Shown here piece by piece: positions 1 to 5,870 of a stretch of DNA of 64,000 bases; the stretch's first letter is position 1, and each line of letters begins with the position of its first letter. The position numbers and the translations under genes were made by a program. The stretch covers positions 1 to 64,000 of the forward strand of contig PYVY01000016.1 of assembly GCA_003056425.1 (NCBI GenBank), in the 5' to 3' direction. This DNA comes from Alteromonas indica. GTDB lineage: Bacteria; Pseudomonadota; Gammaproteobacteria; Enterobacterales; Alteromonadaceae. The notes beneath the pieces are model-generated. The model worked only from the letters and a program-made list of their open reading frames with translations. It searched no databases and was not told the origin of the DNA.

Positions 1-85
1 CTTTAATGTGCTCTACATAATTTCTTCCAACGCACACTATTTTTGTTGGTTGGACTTCAATTTCATTTAGCTTCACACACTTCAT
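1..85 (-). CDS. FAA-hydrolase-family protein, N-terminal fragment (cassette 9)
   Basis: The minus strand from 85 encodes 28 residues and runs off the window. The stretch KIVCVGRNYVEHIK matches the N-terminal signature of the fumarylacetoacetate hydrolase family (YcgM-like acylpyruvases and relatives, usually written kIvCvGrNYxeHxkE). These are metal-dependent C-C bond hydrolases or decarboxylases acting on small keto acids. The start is preceded by GAGG about nine bases upstream. The gene sits directly behind the attC at 126-229, so it is the next cassette of the array. Only the beginning is visible, so the substrate cannot be inferred. Confidence 0.7.
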   Translation of the reverse strand, partial: MKCVKLNEIEVQPTKIVCVGRNYVEHIK

Positions 86-125
86 TAAATAGCCTCATGC
101 TTGTTACTGGATTAAAAAGTATAAC

Positions 126-229
126 GCTTAACATATGGGGCAATTACTTGCTGGCTATACTGCGCGAAGCGCCAGCCAGTGAGTAATTGTCCCAGGGAGC
201 CTGCGAGCGAAATAATGTTTTTGTTAGGT
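126..229 (-). repeat. attC recombination site of cassette 8
   Basis: Read on the minus strand it runs from ACCTAAC (229-223) to GTTAAGC (132-126), 104 bases. The inner part is imperfectly self-complementary (around CTGGC/GCCAG), as needed for the folded single-strand substrate of IntI. It resembles the attC at 2566-2678. Confidence 0.88.
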
Positions 230-610
230 GTTGGACTTAACTCTATCATTTGCAATATACCCTAAATGTAAAACCACTAATATCGGAATAAAAAAAGCAA
301 AACGCATGTAAATATTAGCGCCTCCAGAACCCATATATCCGGCAGTCAACCAGCACAGCAACCAAAAAAAAAGCAATAAACCAATTAATTGGGGCAGTTC
401 AATTGGTTTATTCCCGAAAACGTAAAGCATCAATTTGGAAACAGCATATACAGAACCGCAACAACTGATAAAGAATACAATTAGAAAAGTTAATACATGC
501 AGTGGCATATCAAAAGAGAGGACTTTGAGTGTAATTCCTGCTGCTAAACAAACAGGTAACGAGTAACACGTAATCTCGAATATAAACCAGACTCTGAAAC
601 TTTCCTTCAT
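224..610 (-). CDS. Small integral membrane protein (cassette 8)
   Basis: A protein of about 128 residues with four hydrophobic stretches, at roughly residues 8-32, 38-62, 74-94 and 102-118, so a four-helix inner-membrane protein is likely. I do not recognise the family. The ATG at 610 is chosen over an in-frame GTG at 616 because the GTG lies within the recombination 7-mer. A weak AGG precedes the ATG. The stop codon TAA is formed by the attC 7-mer ACCTAAC itself, so the end of the protein is fixed by the recombination site. It is a typical orphan cassette protein of unknown function. Confidence 0.65.
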   Translation of the reverse strand: MKESFRVWFIFEITCYSLPVCLAAGITLKVLSFDMPLHVLTFLIVFFISCCGSVYAVSKLMLYVFGNKPIELPQLIGLLLFFWLLCWLTAGYMGSGGANIYMRFAFFIPILVVLHLGYIANDRVKSNT

Positions 611-614
611 AGAC

Positions 615-723
615 ACCTAACTTTTAAATAAGGGGCGCAGACATGTGGGGCATAATGGCGAAACTGCCCCGCGTGTATGCGTCCCAGCCTGCGACAGCAG
701 GCGACTTGATTTTTTTGTTAGGT
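615..723 (-). repeat. attC recombination site of cassette 7
   Basis: Minus strand, from ACCTAAC (723-717) to GTTAGGT (621-615), 109 bases. It is nearly the same sequence as the attC at 2953-3060, including the GTGGGGCATAATGGCGAA centre. A plus-strand reading frame through it is a by-product of the site. Confidence 0.9.
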
Positions 724-1122
724 GCCTTTGCCACACCAAAGCTCAAAAATATCATTATCTTCTTCTATTGCAATCGAACAAGAAGCAGCTCCCGTCTTCC
801 ATTTGAAATTATATTGTCCGAATTGCTCTGTGTTACTGAAACCGGGTGCTCCTGAGATTGCTGAAATGACTTACTCATTTGTATAATTGAACCCCTTTTT
901 AGAGCACTGAACAAGTATTTCATCGGTTGCTTCATGATGACTAACATCACACTCATTTATTTGGTTTGGTAATGAATCTAAATCTTCTATAAGCCCCGAA
1001 ATACTGTATTCAGAAATGCTGTTTTGTTGAATAAAGAAATCACTTTTCCCCTGAGTTTGTTTGCTACAAGCAGCAAGAGACAGACAGAGCAGTGAGGTCG
1101 TAAATATAATTCTATTCTTCAT
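718..1122 (-). pseudogene. Cassette 7 lipoprotein gene interrupted by an in-frame stop
   Basis: The ATG at 1122 (Shine-Dalgarno AAGGA) opens a typical lipoprotein signal sequence with lipobox LAAC. The frame is closed by TAA at 873-871 after 83 codons. The same frame then continues without any further stop for 50 codons, with ordinary protein composition (for example FGQYNFKWKTG and IFELWCGKGT), and ends on the TAA built into the attC 7-mer at 720-718, exactly where other cassette genes of this array end. The simplest reading is one lipoprotein of about 133 codons broken by a single nonsense change. The short form, 871-1122, could still be made. No family recognised. Confidence 0.7.
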
Positions 1123-1147
1123 AACATCCTTATTAGTTTGAGTAGGC

Positions 1148-1256
1148 ACCTAACTTCCAAATAAAGGGCAAAAATACTGTGCTAAGCTTTTAGAAGCACA
1201 GTATTTTTGTACCAGTGCGTGCCCCTAGCGCGCACGTTTTAATTTGCTTGTTAACT
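1148..1256 (-). repeat. attC recombination site of cassette 6
   Basis: Minus strand, from AGTTAAC (1256-1250) to GTTAGGT (1154-1148). Contains a long inner hairpin, AATACTGTGCT paired with AGCACAGTATT. The first 7-mer departs from RYYYAAC at one base but matches the 7-mer that opens this cassette at 1605-1599, which confirms the boundaries. Confidence 0.85.
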
Positions 1257-1581
1257 ACCGTCTCGGTATTGAGTGGTAGTTTTCGATAAACTGAACTTCA
1301 TTCATATTGCACTCAGCGTAAATCCACTTTTTCCAGTTCGTTTGTACCCAATAAACAGATAATCCTCCCGTCTCATGCTCTGACTCTTTGGGAAAAACTA
1401 GCTCGGTTTGCCCAGCATGATAGCCTGTGGAACAGATCAGTTTGAATCTGATTGGTGCATCCAAATCCTCAATCACCATGAACTCAACGCTATCTTCAAA
1501 AGGGTATTTTGCAGGAAATTTGAAGACTGTTCCTCTTCCAAATCTTTGCCCAGTACAATCTGATAAAGGAGTCCAGTTCAT
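1255..1581 (-). CDS. Imm45-like small protein (cassette 6)
   Basis: A soluble protein of 108 residues with an ATG start at 1581 and Shine-Dalgarno AGAGGAA. The order of motifs, an N-terminal RGTVFKFP, then FMVIED, then STGYHAGQ, then a C-terminal VYWVQTNWKKWIYAEC, resembles what I recall of the Imm45 family of immunity proteins of polymorphic toxin systems. That family assignment is from memory of the pattern and is not verified here. If correct, the cassette would give resistance to a toxin delivered by a competitor, because no toxin gene lies nearby. Otherwise it is a hypothetical cassette protein. It ends on a TAG at 1257-1255 overlapping the attC. Confidence 0.55.
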   Translation of the reverse strand: MNWTPLSDCTGQRFGRGTVFKFPAKYPFEDSVEFMVIEDLDAPIRFKLICSTGYHAGQTELVFPKESEHETGGLSVYWVQTNWKKWIYAECNMNEVQFIENYHSIPRR

Positions 1582-1598
1582 CTATTTCCTCTGTAGGT

Positions 1599-1713
1599 AG
1601 TTAACACCCCGCTTAGGGGCAATAACACGTGGGCTAAAATTTGGAGCGAAGCGACTGAGCCCACGCGTTATTGTCCCAGAGAGCTTGCGACCGACTACAG
1701 CGGTTTGTTATGT
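1599..1713 (-). repeat. attC recombination site of cassette 5
   Basis: Minus strand, from ACATAAC (1713-1707) to GTTAACT (1605-1599), 115 bases, with inner complementarity around GCGTGGGCTC/AGCCCACG. Confidence 0.85.
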
Positions 1714-2067
1714 GTAATGCCGGAAATTGCCAATTTTTTGCCTTTTTAAACAGACAAAAGCTAACCCACCGACAATGCTTAAAACCGCCAGCAAAAATGG
1801 TGAAACTGAATCATATTCTTGGCCGAAAAATGTAGATATGACCATAGCGATAAACAGCATACCGCAGAATGCGAGTAAACAGCAAAATGCCAAGGCCACA
1901 AACCGAATAACCTTACCGCCTTTGTGAAAAAGCGCAGCAATAACCGTCAGAGATAACAATGGGAGAACTGAGAAATAAACTGGTAGTGGTACTGATATAA
2001 CCAGCCAGCATTTGAAGACTGCAAGAAAGCTGAACACCGCCACCAAGCAATCACGAATAACTTTCAA
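1708..2067 (-). CDS. Small integral membrane protein (cassette 5)
   Basis: 119 residues, four hydrophobic segments at roughly 8-25, 28-48, 55-80 and 88-106, and a basic tail (KRQKIGNFRH). The start is a TTG at 2067 preceded by AAGGTGG. The stop TAA lies inside the attC 7-mer ACATAAC. I do not recognise the family. Like the cassette 8 protein it is a four-helix membrane protein, but I see no sequence similarity between the two. Confidence 0.6.
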   Translation of the reverse strand: MKVIRDCLVAVFSFLAVFKCWLVISVPLPVYFSVLPLLSLTVIAALFHKGGKVIRFVALAFCCLLAFCGMLFIAMVISTFFGQEYDSVSPFLLAVLSIVGGLAFVCLKRQKIGNFRHYT

Positions 2068-2080
2068 GTTACCACCTTAC

Positions 2081-2161
2081 AAATAACGCCCATATAAAAG
2101 GCACAGCGTCAGGGGCGTCCAGCGCAACGTAGTGGAGCGGATTTTGATATGATTGTTATGT
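2081..2161 (-). repeat. attC recombination site of cassette 4 (short)
   Basis: Minus strand, from ACATAAC (2161-2155) to GTTATTT (2087-2081). At 81 bases it is clearly shorter than the other attC sites here (101-115), and its second 7-mer departs from GTTRRRY. The junction is still supported because the 7-mer of the next cassette's attC (ACATAAC at 1713-1707) is its complement with one mismatch. Confidence 0.7.
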
Positions 2162-2176
2162 CTTGGTACTGACACT

Positions 2177-2569
2177 TTACTCAAGAGCCAACTCGCTATT
2201 ACCAGGAATCGGCTTACGATAATAATACCAATTGGCGGAGCGTGACCAGTGATGTTTTTGTTCATTGCGTGCCCCCCAGATACATTCAACCGTTTCAGTT
2301 GTGCACACCATAAATTTTTCGTCAGCAGCTTTCAGGCGTTGTTCGTAAGGCGCTATAAATTGAGATGGTGCTTGATCAATAAACACATGAATAAGGTGCC
2401 GACCTTCAATATCGTTTAAATAATCATCCGTGGTCATTTGATAACCTTCAGAAACATGGGCAACAACTTTAACCCAGGCGGATACTAATCCCTCAAGATC
2501 ATCTTGTACGACATGCTCCGCACATCCAATTTTATATAAAATTTTTTGGGTATCAGACTTCATAGGCAT
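2177..2569 (-). CDS. Hypothetical soluble protein (cassette 4)
   Basis: 130 residues, no signal peptide or membrane segment, rich in aromatic and charged residues, with a tail of the form HHWSRSANWYYYRKP. I recall similar proteins from other genomes annotated only as hypothetical. Two in-frame ATGs are possible. The first, at 2569, lies in the recombination 7-mer GTTATGC, with GAGG four bases upstream in the neighbouring attC. The second is at 2563, ten bases from that GAGG. Translation may thus depend on a Shine-Dalgarno supplied by the preceding cassette's attC. Function unknown. Confidence 0.6.
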   Translation of the reverse strand: MPMKSDTQKILYKIGCAEHVVQDDLEGLVSAWVKVVAHVSEGYQMTTDDYLNDIEGRHLIHVFIDQAPSQFIAPYEQRLKAADEKFMVCTTETVECIWGARNEQKHHWSRSANWYYYRKPIPGNSELALE

Positions 2570-2678
2570 AACACCTCACATATGGGGCGCAGGCTTGCTG
2601 GCTATAATGCGCGAAGCGCGAGCCAGCGAGTTTGCGTCCCAATGAGCGAAGCGAATGAACATAATGTGTTTGTTATGC
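2566..2678 (-). repeat. attC recombination site of cassette 3
   Basis: Minus strand, from GCATAAC (2678-2672) to GTTATGC (2572-2566), 113 bases, with the central hairpin CTCGCTGGCTCGCGCTTC against its complement. Related in sequence to the attC at 126-229. Confidence 0.88.
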
Positions 2679-2936
2679 ATAGCCAAACTCCAGAAATGCC
2701 ATGAATGCAAAAAGTGAGAATATGCAGCCACACAAGTAAACCCTAGCTTGCATGTAGCTTTGAGGATTGCCTTTTTTGTTAATTATTTCGACTAAGCCAG
2801 AGTTGAGTGATTTAAGACTAGTCACAGAAATTCTTTTTTCTAAAATAACCATAGCTAAGTTTGCACCAAAATACATAAACAGTATTAGTAATAATATTGT
2901 TGTGATGATTGTCGATGTACTTTCAATATTTACCAA
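2673..2936 (-). CDS. Small membrane protein with two helices (cassette 3)
   Basis: 87 residues with hydrophobic segments at about 9-32 and 66-84 separated by a basic polar loop, which suggests a hairpin membrane protein. The start is TTG at 2936, with AAGGA six bases upstream; no nearby ATG fits as well. The stop TAA is part of the attC 7-mer GCATAAC. No family recognised. The cassette is only about 280 bases long, little more than this gene plus its attC. Confidence 0.6.
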   Translation of the reverse strand: MVNIESTSTIITTILLLILFMYFGANLAMVILEKRISVTSLKSLNSGLVEIINKKGNPQSYMQARVYLCGCIFSLFAFMAFLEFGYA

Positions 2937-2952
2937 GCTAAATCCTTGCTAT

Positions 2953-3060
2953 GCATAACTTTTAAATAAGGGGCGCAGGCATGTGGGGCATAATGGCGAA
3001 GCCGCCCCGCATGTATGCGTCCCAGCGAACGGAGTGAGTGGCTTAATTTTTTTGTTAGGT
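2953..3060 (-). repeat. attC recombination site of cassette 2
   Basis: Minus strand, from ACCTAAC (3060-3054) to GTTATGC (2959-2953), 108 bases. Nearly identical to the attC at 615-723. Confidence 0.9.
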
Positions 3061-3075
3061 GCATGTAGATACATC

Positions 3076-3414
3076 CTAGCTTTCCCTGCCAAGATAAGCC
3101 CTTAAAGAAGAAATTAAACCGTCATTATTGAATGTTACAACGTCAACGACAAAAAGTACTTCTGTTTGATTGACTACAATCTTGAGCTCTCCAGAGACCG
3201 AATTATCGTTTTCCATAATGTTTAAGATTTCGATTTCTAAACTTGAAGCGTTGTCAAAATTCTTCTGAGTTTCCGATATGGCGACAGTTTTACCATGAAC
3301 AGAAATTTTCCAATCTCTCAGATGAATATCGGGAGAAAAAAGGTTCGAAATCGCTTCAATATCTTTGTTTTGATAGCTGAGAAGGTAAGATTTAAATTTT
3401 TCTGAATTATTCAT
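3076..3414 (-). CDS. NTF2-like (SnoaL-type) protein (cassette 2)
   Basis: About 112 residues. The pattern FKSYLLSYQNKDIEAISNLF near the start, followed by a hydrophobic strand series ending in DVVTFNNDGLISSLRAYLG, is characteristic of the NTF2-like fold (SnoaL / DUF4440 type), where the final strands follow the phrase D-x-x-x-F-x-x-D-G-x-I. Such proteins are small cone-shaped enzymes or ligand-binding proteins, and the function here is not predictable. The ATG at 3414 is chosen over a TTG at 3420 because AAGGA lies six bases before it. Confidence 0.7.
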   Translation of the reverse strand: MNNSEKFKSYLLSYQNKDIEAISNLFSPDIHLRDWKISVHGKTVAISETQKNFDNASSLEIEILNIMENDNSVSGELKIVVNQTEVLFVVDVVTFNNDGLISSLRAYLGRES

Positions 3415-3431
3415 TTCCAATCCTTAGAAGC

Positions 3432-3532
3432 ACCTAACGCCGTTTTAAGCGGCTAATTTCAGTTGGCTAAAATGTGTGAGGAACGAACAACAGCCAACTG
3501 TAATTTGTCCGACTTGAAAACCCTTGTTAGGC
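3432..3532 (-). repeat. attC recombination site of cassette 1
   Basis: Minus strand, from GCCTAAC (3532-3526) to GTTAGGT (3438-3432), 101 bases, with inner arms ACAGTTGGCTG and CAGTTGGCTA arranged for hairpin formation. Confidence 0.88.
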
Positions 3533-3535
3533 AAC

Positions 3536-4303
3536 TCAAATTAATGGTAACTGACCGTCAATTTCATTGCCTTTTAAATGACATGTTCTTAACGCTATAT
3601 CTAGCGTCGTATCTTCAGATAAACTAAGATTAAAAATTTCATGTCCTTCACACTCATAATGGTGAAGTAATAACATTTGTATTGTGATTAACACAATTCT
3701 AGACGCATGATTTACTAGCGAATTATACGGACTATTTGGTTCGTTGTTTCCGTCAGGCTCTGGGAATGACATACTCCCATGAGCGAATAAATTTCTTAAT
3801 TCGTAAACAGCGTAAAGTCCTACTCCTGCGATACCAAAGTCATCTATTTTTGTAATTCGTTCTTGTATCTTTTCGAAGCCAAAGCATTCTTTTGATTTAA
3901 TGTTAAATAACTCACTTTCATCTCGCAGATACTTTATACAAGAGTGAATTGAATAGTTTTTACCAAGTAAATAACAAGTATCACCAATTTTTTCCTTATG
4001 TTTATTGTTAGGTCGCTTCTTTGGTTTAACTAAATCGATAGTTGATTCTAATGCACCCCATATGAAGTTAAACACCGACAGTTCACAAACGAAATTTTGC
4101 ATTAATTCATCTTTAGCAATATCGTACTCATCCGAATCACGACACCAACCAAAACTCTGATTATTTTTAATTGTATCGAGGGATACTGACTCTATAGAGC
4201 CTGCAATATGCAACCATTCATAGATTCTCATCCATTCGCCCCAATAATCAGATGCTCTGATAACAAGCGATAATTCTGCTATATGGTCATCTAATGGGAT
4301 CAA
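3536..4303 (-). CDS. HEPN-motif protein, candidate ribonuclease (cassette 1)
   Basis: A 255-residue soluble, helix-rich protein in the cassette nearest the integrase, usually the most recently gained and best expressed position. Residues 168-177 read ELRNLFAHGS, giving R170-N-L-F-A-H175, the R-x4-H motif of HEPN domains. In many HEPN toxins and defence nucleases this motif is the RNA-cleaving site, although some HEPN proteins only bind. No antitoxin gene is present in the cassette. The start is a TTG at 4303, with GGAG five bases upstream; the next ATG would lose 24 residues. The rest of the protein is not recognised, so nuclease activity is inference. Confidence 0.65.
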   Translation of the reverse strand: MIPLDDHIAELSLVIRASDYWGEWMRIYEWLHIAGSIESVSLDTIKNNQSFGWCRDSDEYDIAKDELMQNFVCELSVFNFIWGALESTIDLVKPKKRPNNKHKEKIGDTCYLLGKNYSIHSCIKYLRDESELFNIKSKECFGFEKIQERITKIDDFGIAGVGLYAVYELRNLFAHGSMSFPEPDGNNEPNSPYNSLVNHASRIVLITIQMLLLHHYECEGHEIFNLSLSEDTTLDIALRTCHLKGNEIDGQLPLI

Positions 4304-4325
4304 ATTAACTCCAGATTGAACTAGT

Positions 4326-4400
4326 GCCTAACAATTTAATAAGGCGCAACTTGCGCGTTTTTCTACCAAGCTACCGCTCGTTTTTATCCATATTGCCATT
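4326..4400. other. attI-side junction of the cassette array
   Basis: The 7-mer GCCTAAC at 4326-4332 (GTTAGGC on the minus strand) is where the first cassette joins the integron platform. The DNA from here to about 4400, between the array and the intI promoter, should be attI. It contains a short inverted repeat GGCGCAACTTGCGCG that may be part of IntI binding. I cannot define the attI limits further, and I found no clear cassette promoter (Pc). Confidence 0.6.
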
Positions 4401-4493
4401 ATTCTCAAGTTTGTGAAAGCCGACACAGGTAACAGCTGCAAGGAAACAAAGCTTATTAATTTCAGGATGCAAACGCGCGATTGGGTCGTTTGC

Positions 4494-4536
4494 TTGAATA
4501 TAGGGGAAAGGCTGCTATAACTGTATATTTATACAC
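4494..4536 (+). promoter_or_regulatory. intI promoter with overlapping LexA-like box
   Basis: TTGAAT (4494-4499), a 16-base spacer and TATAAC (4516-4521) form a plausible promoter for the integrase. CTGTATATTTATACAC at 4521-4536 overlaps the end of the -10 element and matches the LexA consensus CTGT-N8-ACAG except for the last base. LexA control of integron integrases is established for other integrons, so SOS-inducible cassette shuffling is likely here. Confidence 0.7.
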
Positions 4537-4550
4537 CAAGATTAAAAGTC

Positions 4551-5522
4551 ATGAAAACAAAGTCTCCTCTCTTAAACCATATCACTGAGTACATGTTGCT
4601 AAGACAGTATTCTCCAAGGTCTGTCTCTACTTATTTGAAGTGGATTTCAGCATTTATTCACTTTCACGGGAAACGTCACCCTTCATCAATGGGTGATAAT
4701 GAAGTGGAACAATACCTTGAACATTTGGCGCTGAATGCAAATGTGTCACCGCGCACGCAAGCCACTGCGTTAAACTCGCTATCGTTTCTGTATAAGCACA
4801 TTATCAAGAATGAACTGTCTCTTAATTTGAATTTTGCCAGAAGTAAACGTCAACCCAAACTGCCCATTGTTATGACGCAGGATGAAGTGAAGCTGCTTAT
4901 GTCAGGATTGAACAAACGTTACTATCTTATTGCTGGCTTGATGTATGGCAGTGGCCTAAGAAGCATGGAAGCTGTGCAACTTCGCGTGCAAGATATCGAC
5001 TTCGATTATAAGTGTTTAAGGGTCTGGAATGGTAAAGGAAAAAAACATCGAGTCGTAACTTTGGCAACGGAGCTAATTCCATTACTTAGAAATCAAATAG
5101 CGCAGGTTGATGAATACCTGAGACTTGATATTCAGAATAAGCAATACGCCGGCGTTTGGATGCCTCATGCGCTAGCTAATAAATATCCTTCAGCAAATAA
5201 GTCGCTCGCTTGGCAGTTCTTGTTCCCCTCTCATAAACTTAGCGCAGATCCAGAAACTGGTGAAATAAGAAGGCATCATTTTCATCCTACTTGCGTTCGT
5301 AAAGCGGTCAAACAAGCGGTGTTGGTGTCGGGTTTGACAAAACCAATCACGCCTCATACTTTAAGGCACTCCTTTGCCACCCATTTACTACAATCTGGCG
5401 CAGATATCCGGACGGTTCAAGCCCAACTGGGGCACTCAGATGTAAAAACAACTCAAATTTATACTCATGTTCTTCAGCAAGGCGCAAATGGCGTAGTAAG
5501 TCCTTTGAGCCGTTTATCTTGA
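4551..5522 (+). CDS. intI: Integron integrase IntI (tyrosine recombinase)
   Basis: 323 residues, the usual length of integron integrases. It catalyses recombination between attI and folded attC sites to insert and excise cassettes. The N-terminal SAM-like binding domain (about 1-95) is followed by the catalytic domain with R137 (GSGLRSMEA), the K-containing hairpin near 162-165, H269 and R272 (TPHTLRHSF), H295 (LGHSD) and nucleophile Y304 (TQIYTHVL). An additional segment around 195-250, between the beta hairpin and the HxLR box, is what separates IntI proteins from phage-type integrases. The gene is intact and divergent from the cassettes. The ATG has no strong Shine-Dalgarno. Confidence 0.95.
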   Translation: MKTKSPLLNHITEYMLLRQYSPRSVSTYLKWISAFIHFHGKRHPSSMGDNEVEQYLEHLALNANVSPRTQATALNSLSFLYKHIIKNELSLNLNFARSKRQPKLPIVMTQDEVKLLMSGLNKRYYLIAGLMYGSGLRSMEAVQLRVQDIDFDYKCLRVWNGKGKKHRVVTLATELIPLLRNQIAQVDEYLRLDIQNKQYAGVWMPHALANKYPSANKSLAWQFLFPSHKLSADPETGEIRRHHFHPTCVRKAVKQAVLVSGLTKPITPHTLRHSFATHLLQSGADIRTVQAQLGHSDVKTTQIYTHVLQQGANGVVSPLSRLS

Positions 5523-5870
5523 TGGTGTTTTAACACTATTGACTGCTTTGGCTCCGAAAGCTGCTACTAAATTTATAACGAACGTACTACCGTTTTACGC
5601 TAAATGATGGAATTAAAAACTCAATGCGCAGACGACCGGTTTACGTACACAGCGGAAGTCAGAAGCGAAGTTGCTAAGCGTTCACTACTGGCACTTAGTG
5701 AACTATCAGGCTCAATCAAACTTGGTATTGAAAAATGTCAGATGGCATGGTGTCTAACCCACTTACTATGCTCAAAACTCGTGGCCCACCGTGTGTTTCC
5801 GTTTAAACCTACGCTATACCGTAGCACTTAGATTATTGCGCCCGATTGGATGCAATCAGTGTCTGAGCAC
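5523..5870. other. Intergenic region after intI
   Basis: About 350 bases with no gene I can support. A 75-codon open frame at 5604-5831 lacks a Shine-Dalgarno and any recognisable motif. I see no terminator hairpin with a T-run. Confidence 0.5.

Larger units (their letters stand above)
1..5522 (-). mobile_element. Chromosomal integron: intI plus cassette array
   Basis: An integron integrase on the plus strand and a run of minus-strand gene cassettes leading away from it form the classical integron head. Cassette boundaries are given by pairs of 7-mers of the type GTTRRRY and RYYYAAC, and the 7-mer at the start of each cassette matches the complement of the one that opens its own attC, as expected for circular cassettes. 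Several attC sites are closely related to one another, for example those at 615-723 and 2953-3060, which is typical of sedentary chromosomal integrons rather than mobile class 1 elements. Eight complete cassettes are present and the array continues beyond position 1. Apart from shadow ORFs, all cassette genes read in one direction. Confidence 0.93.

Noticed and set aside
643..855. A 70-codon plus-strand frame through the attC at 615-723
   Set aside because: It crosses the attC and the antisense of the cassette 7 gene; the similar attC at 2953-3060 shows that the frame comes from the site itself, and there is no start signal.
5604..5831. A 75-codon open frame after intI
   Set aside because: No Shine-Dalgarno, no recognised motif and no supporting neighbour.
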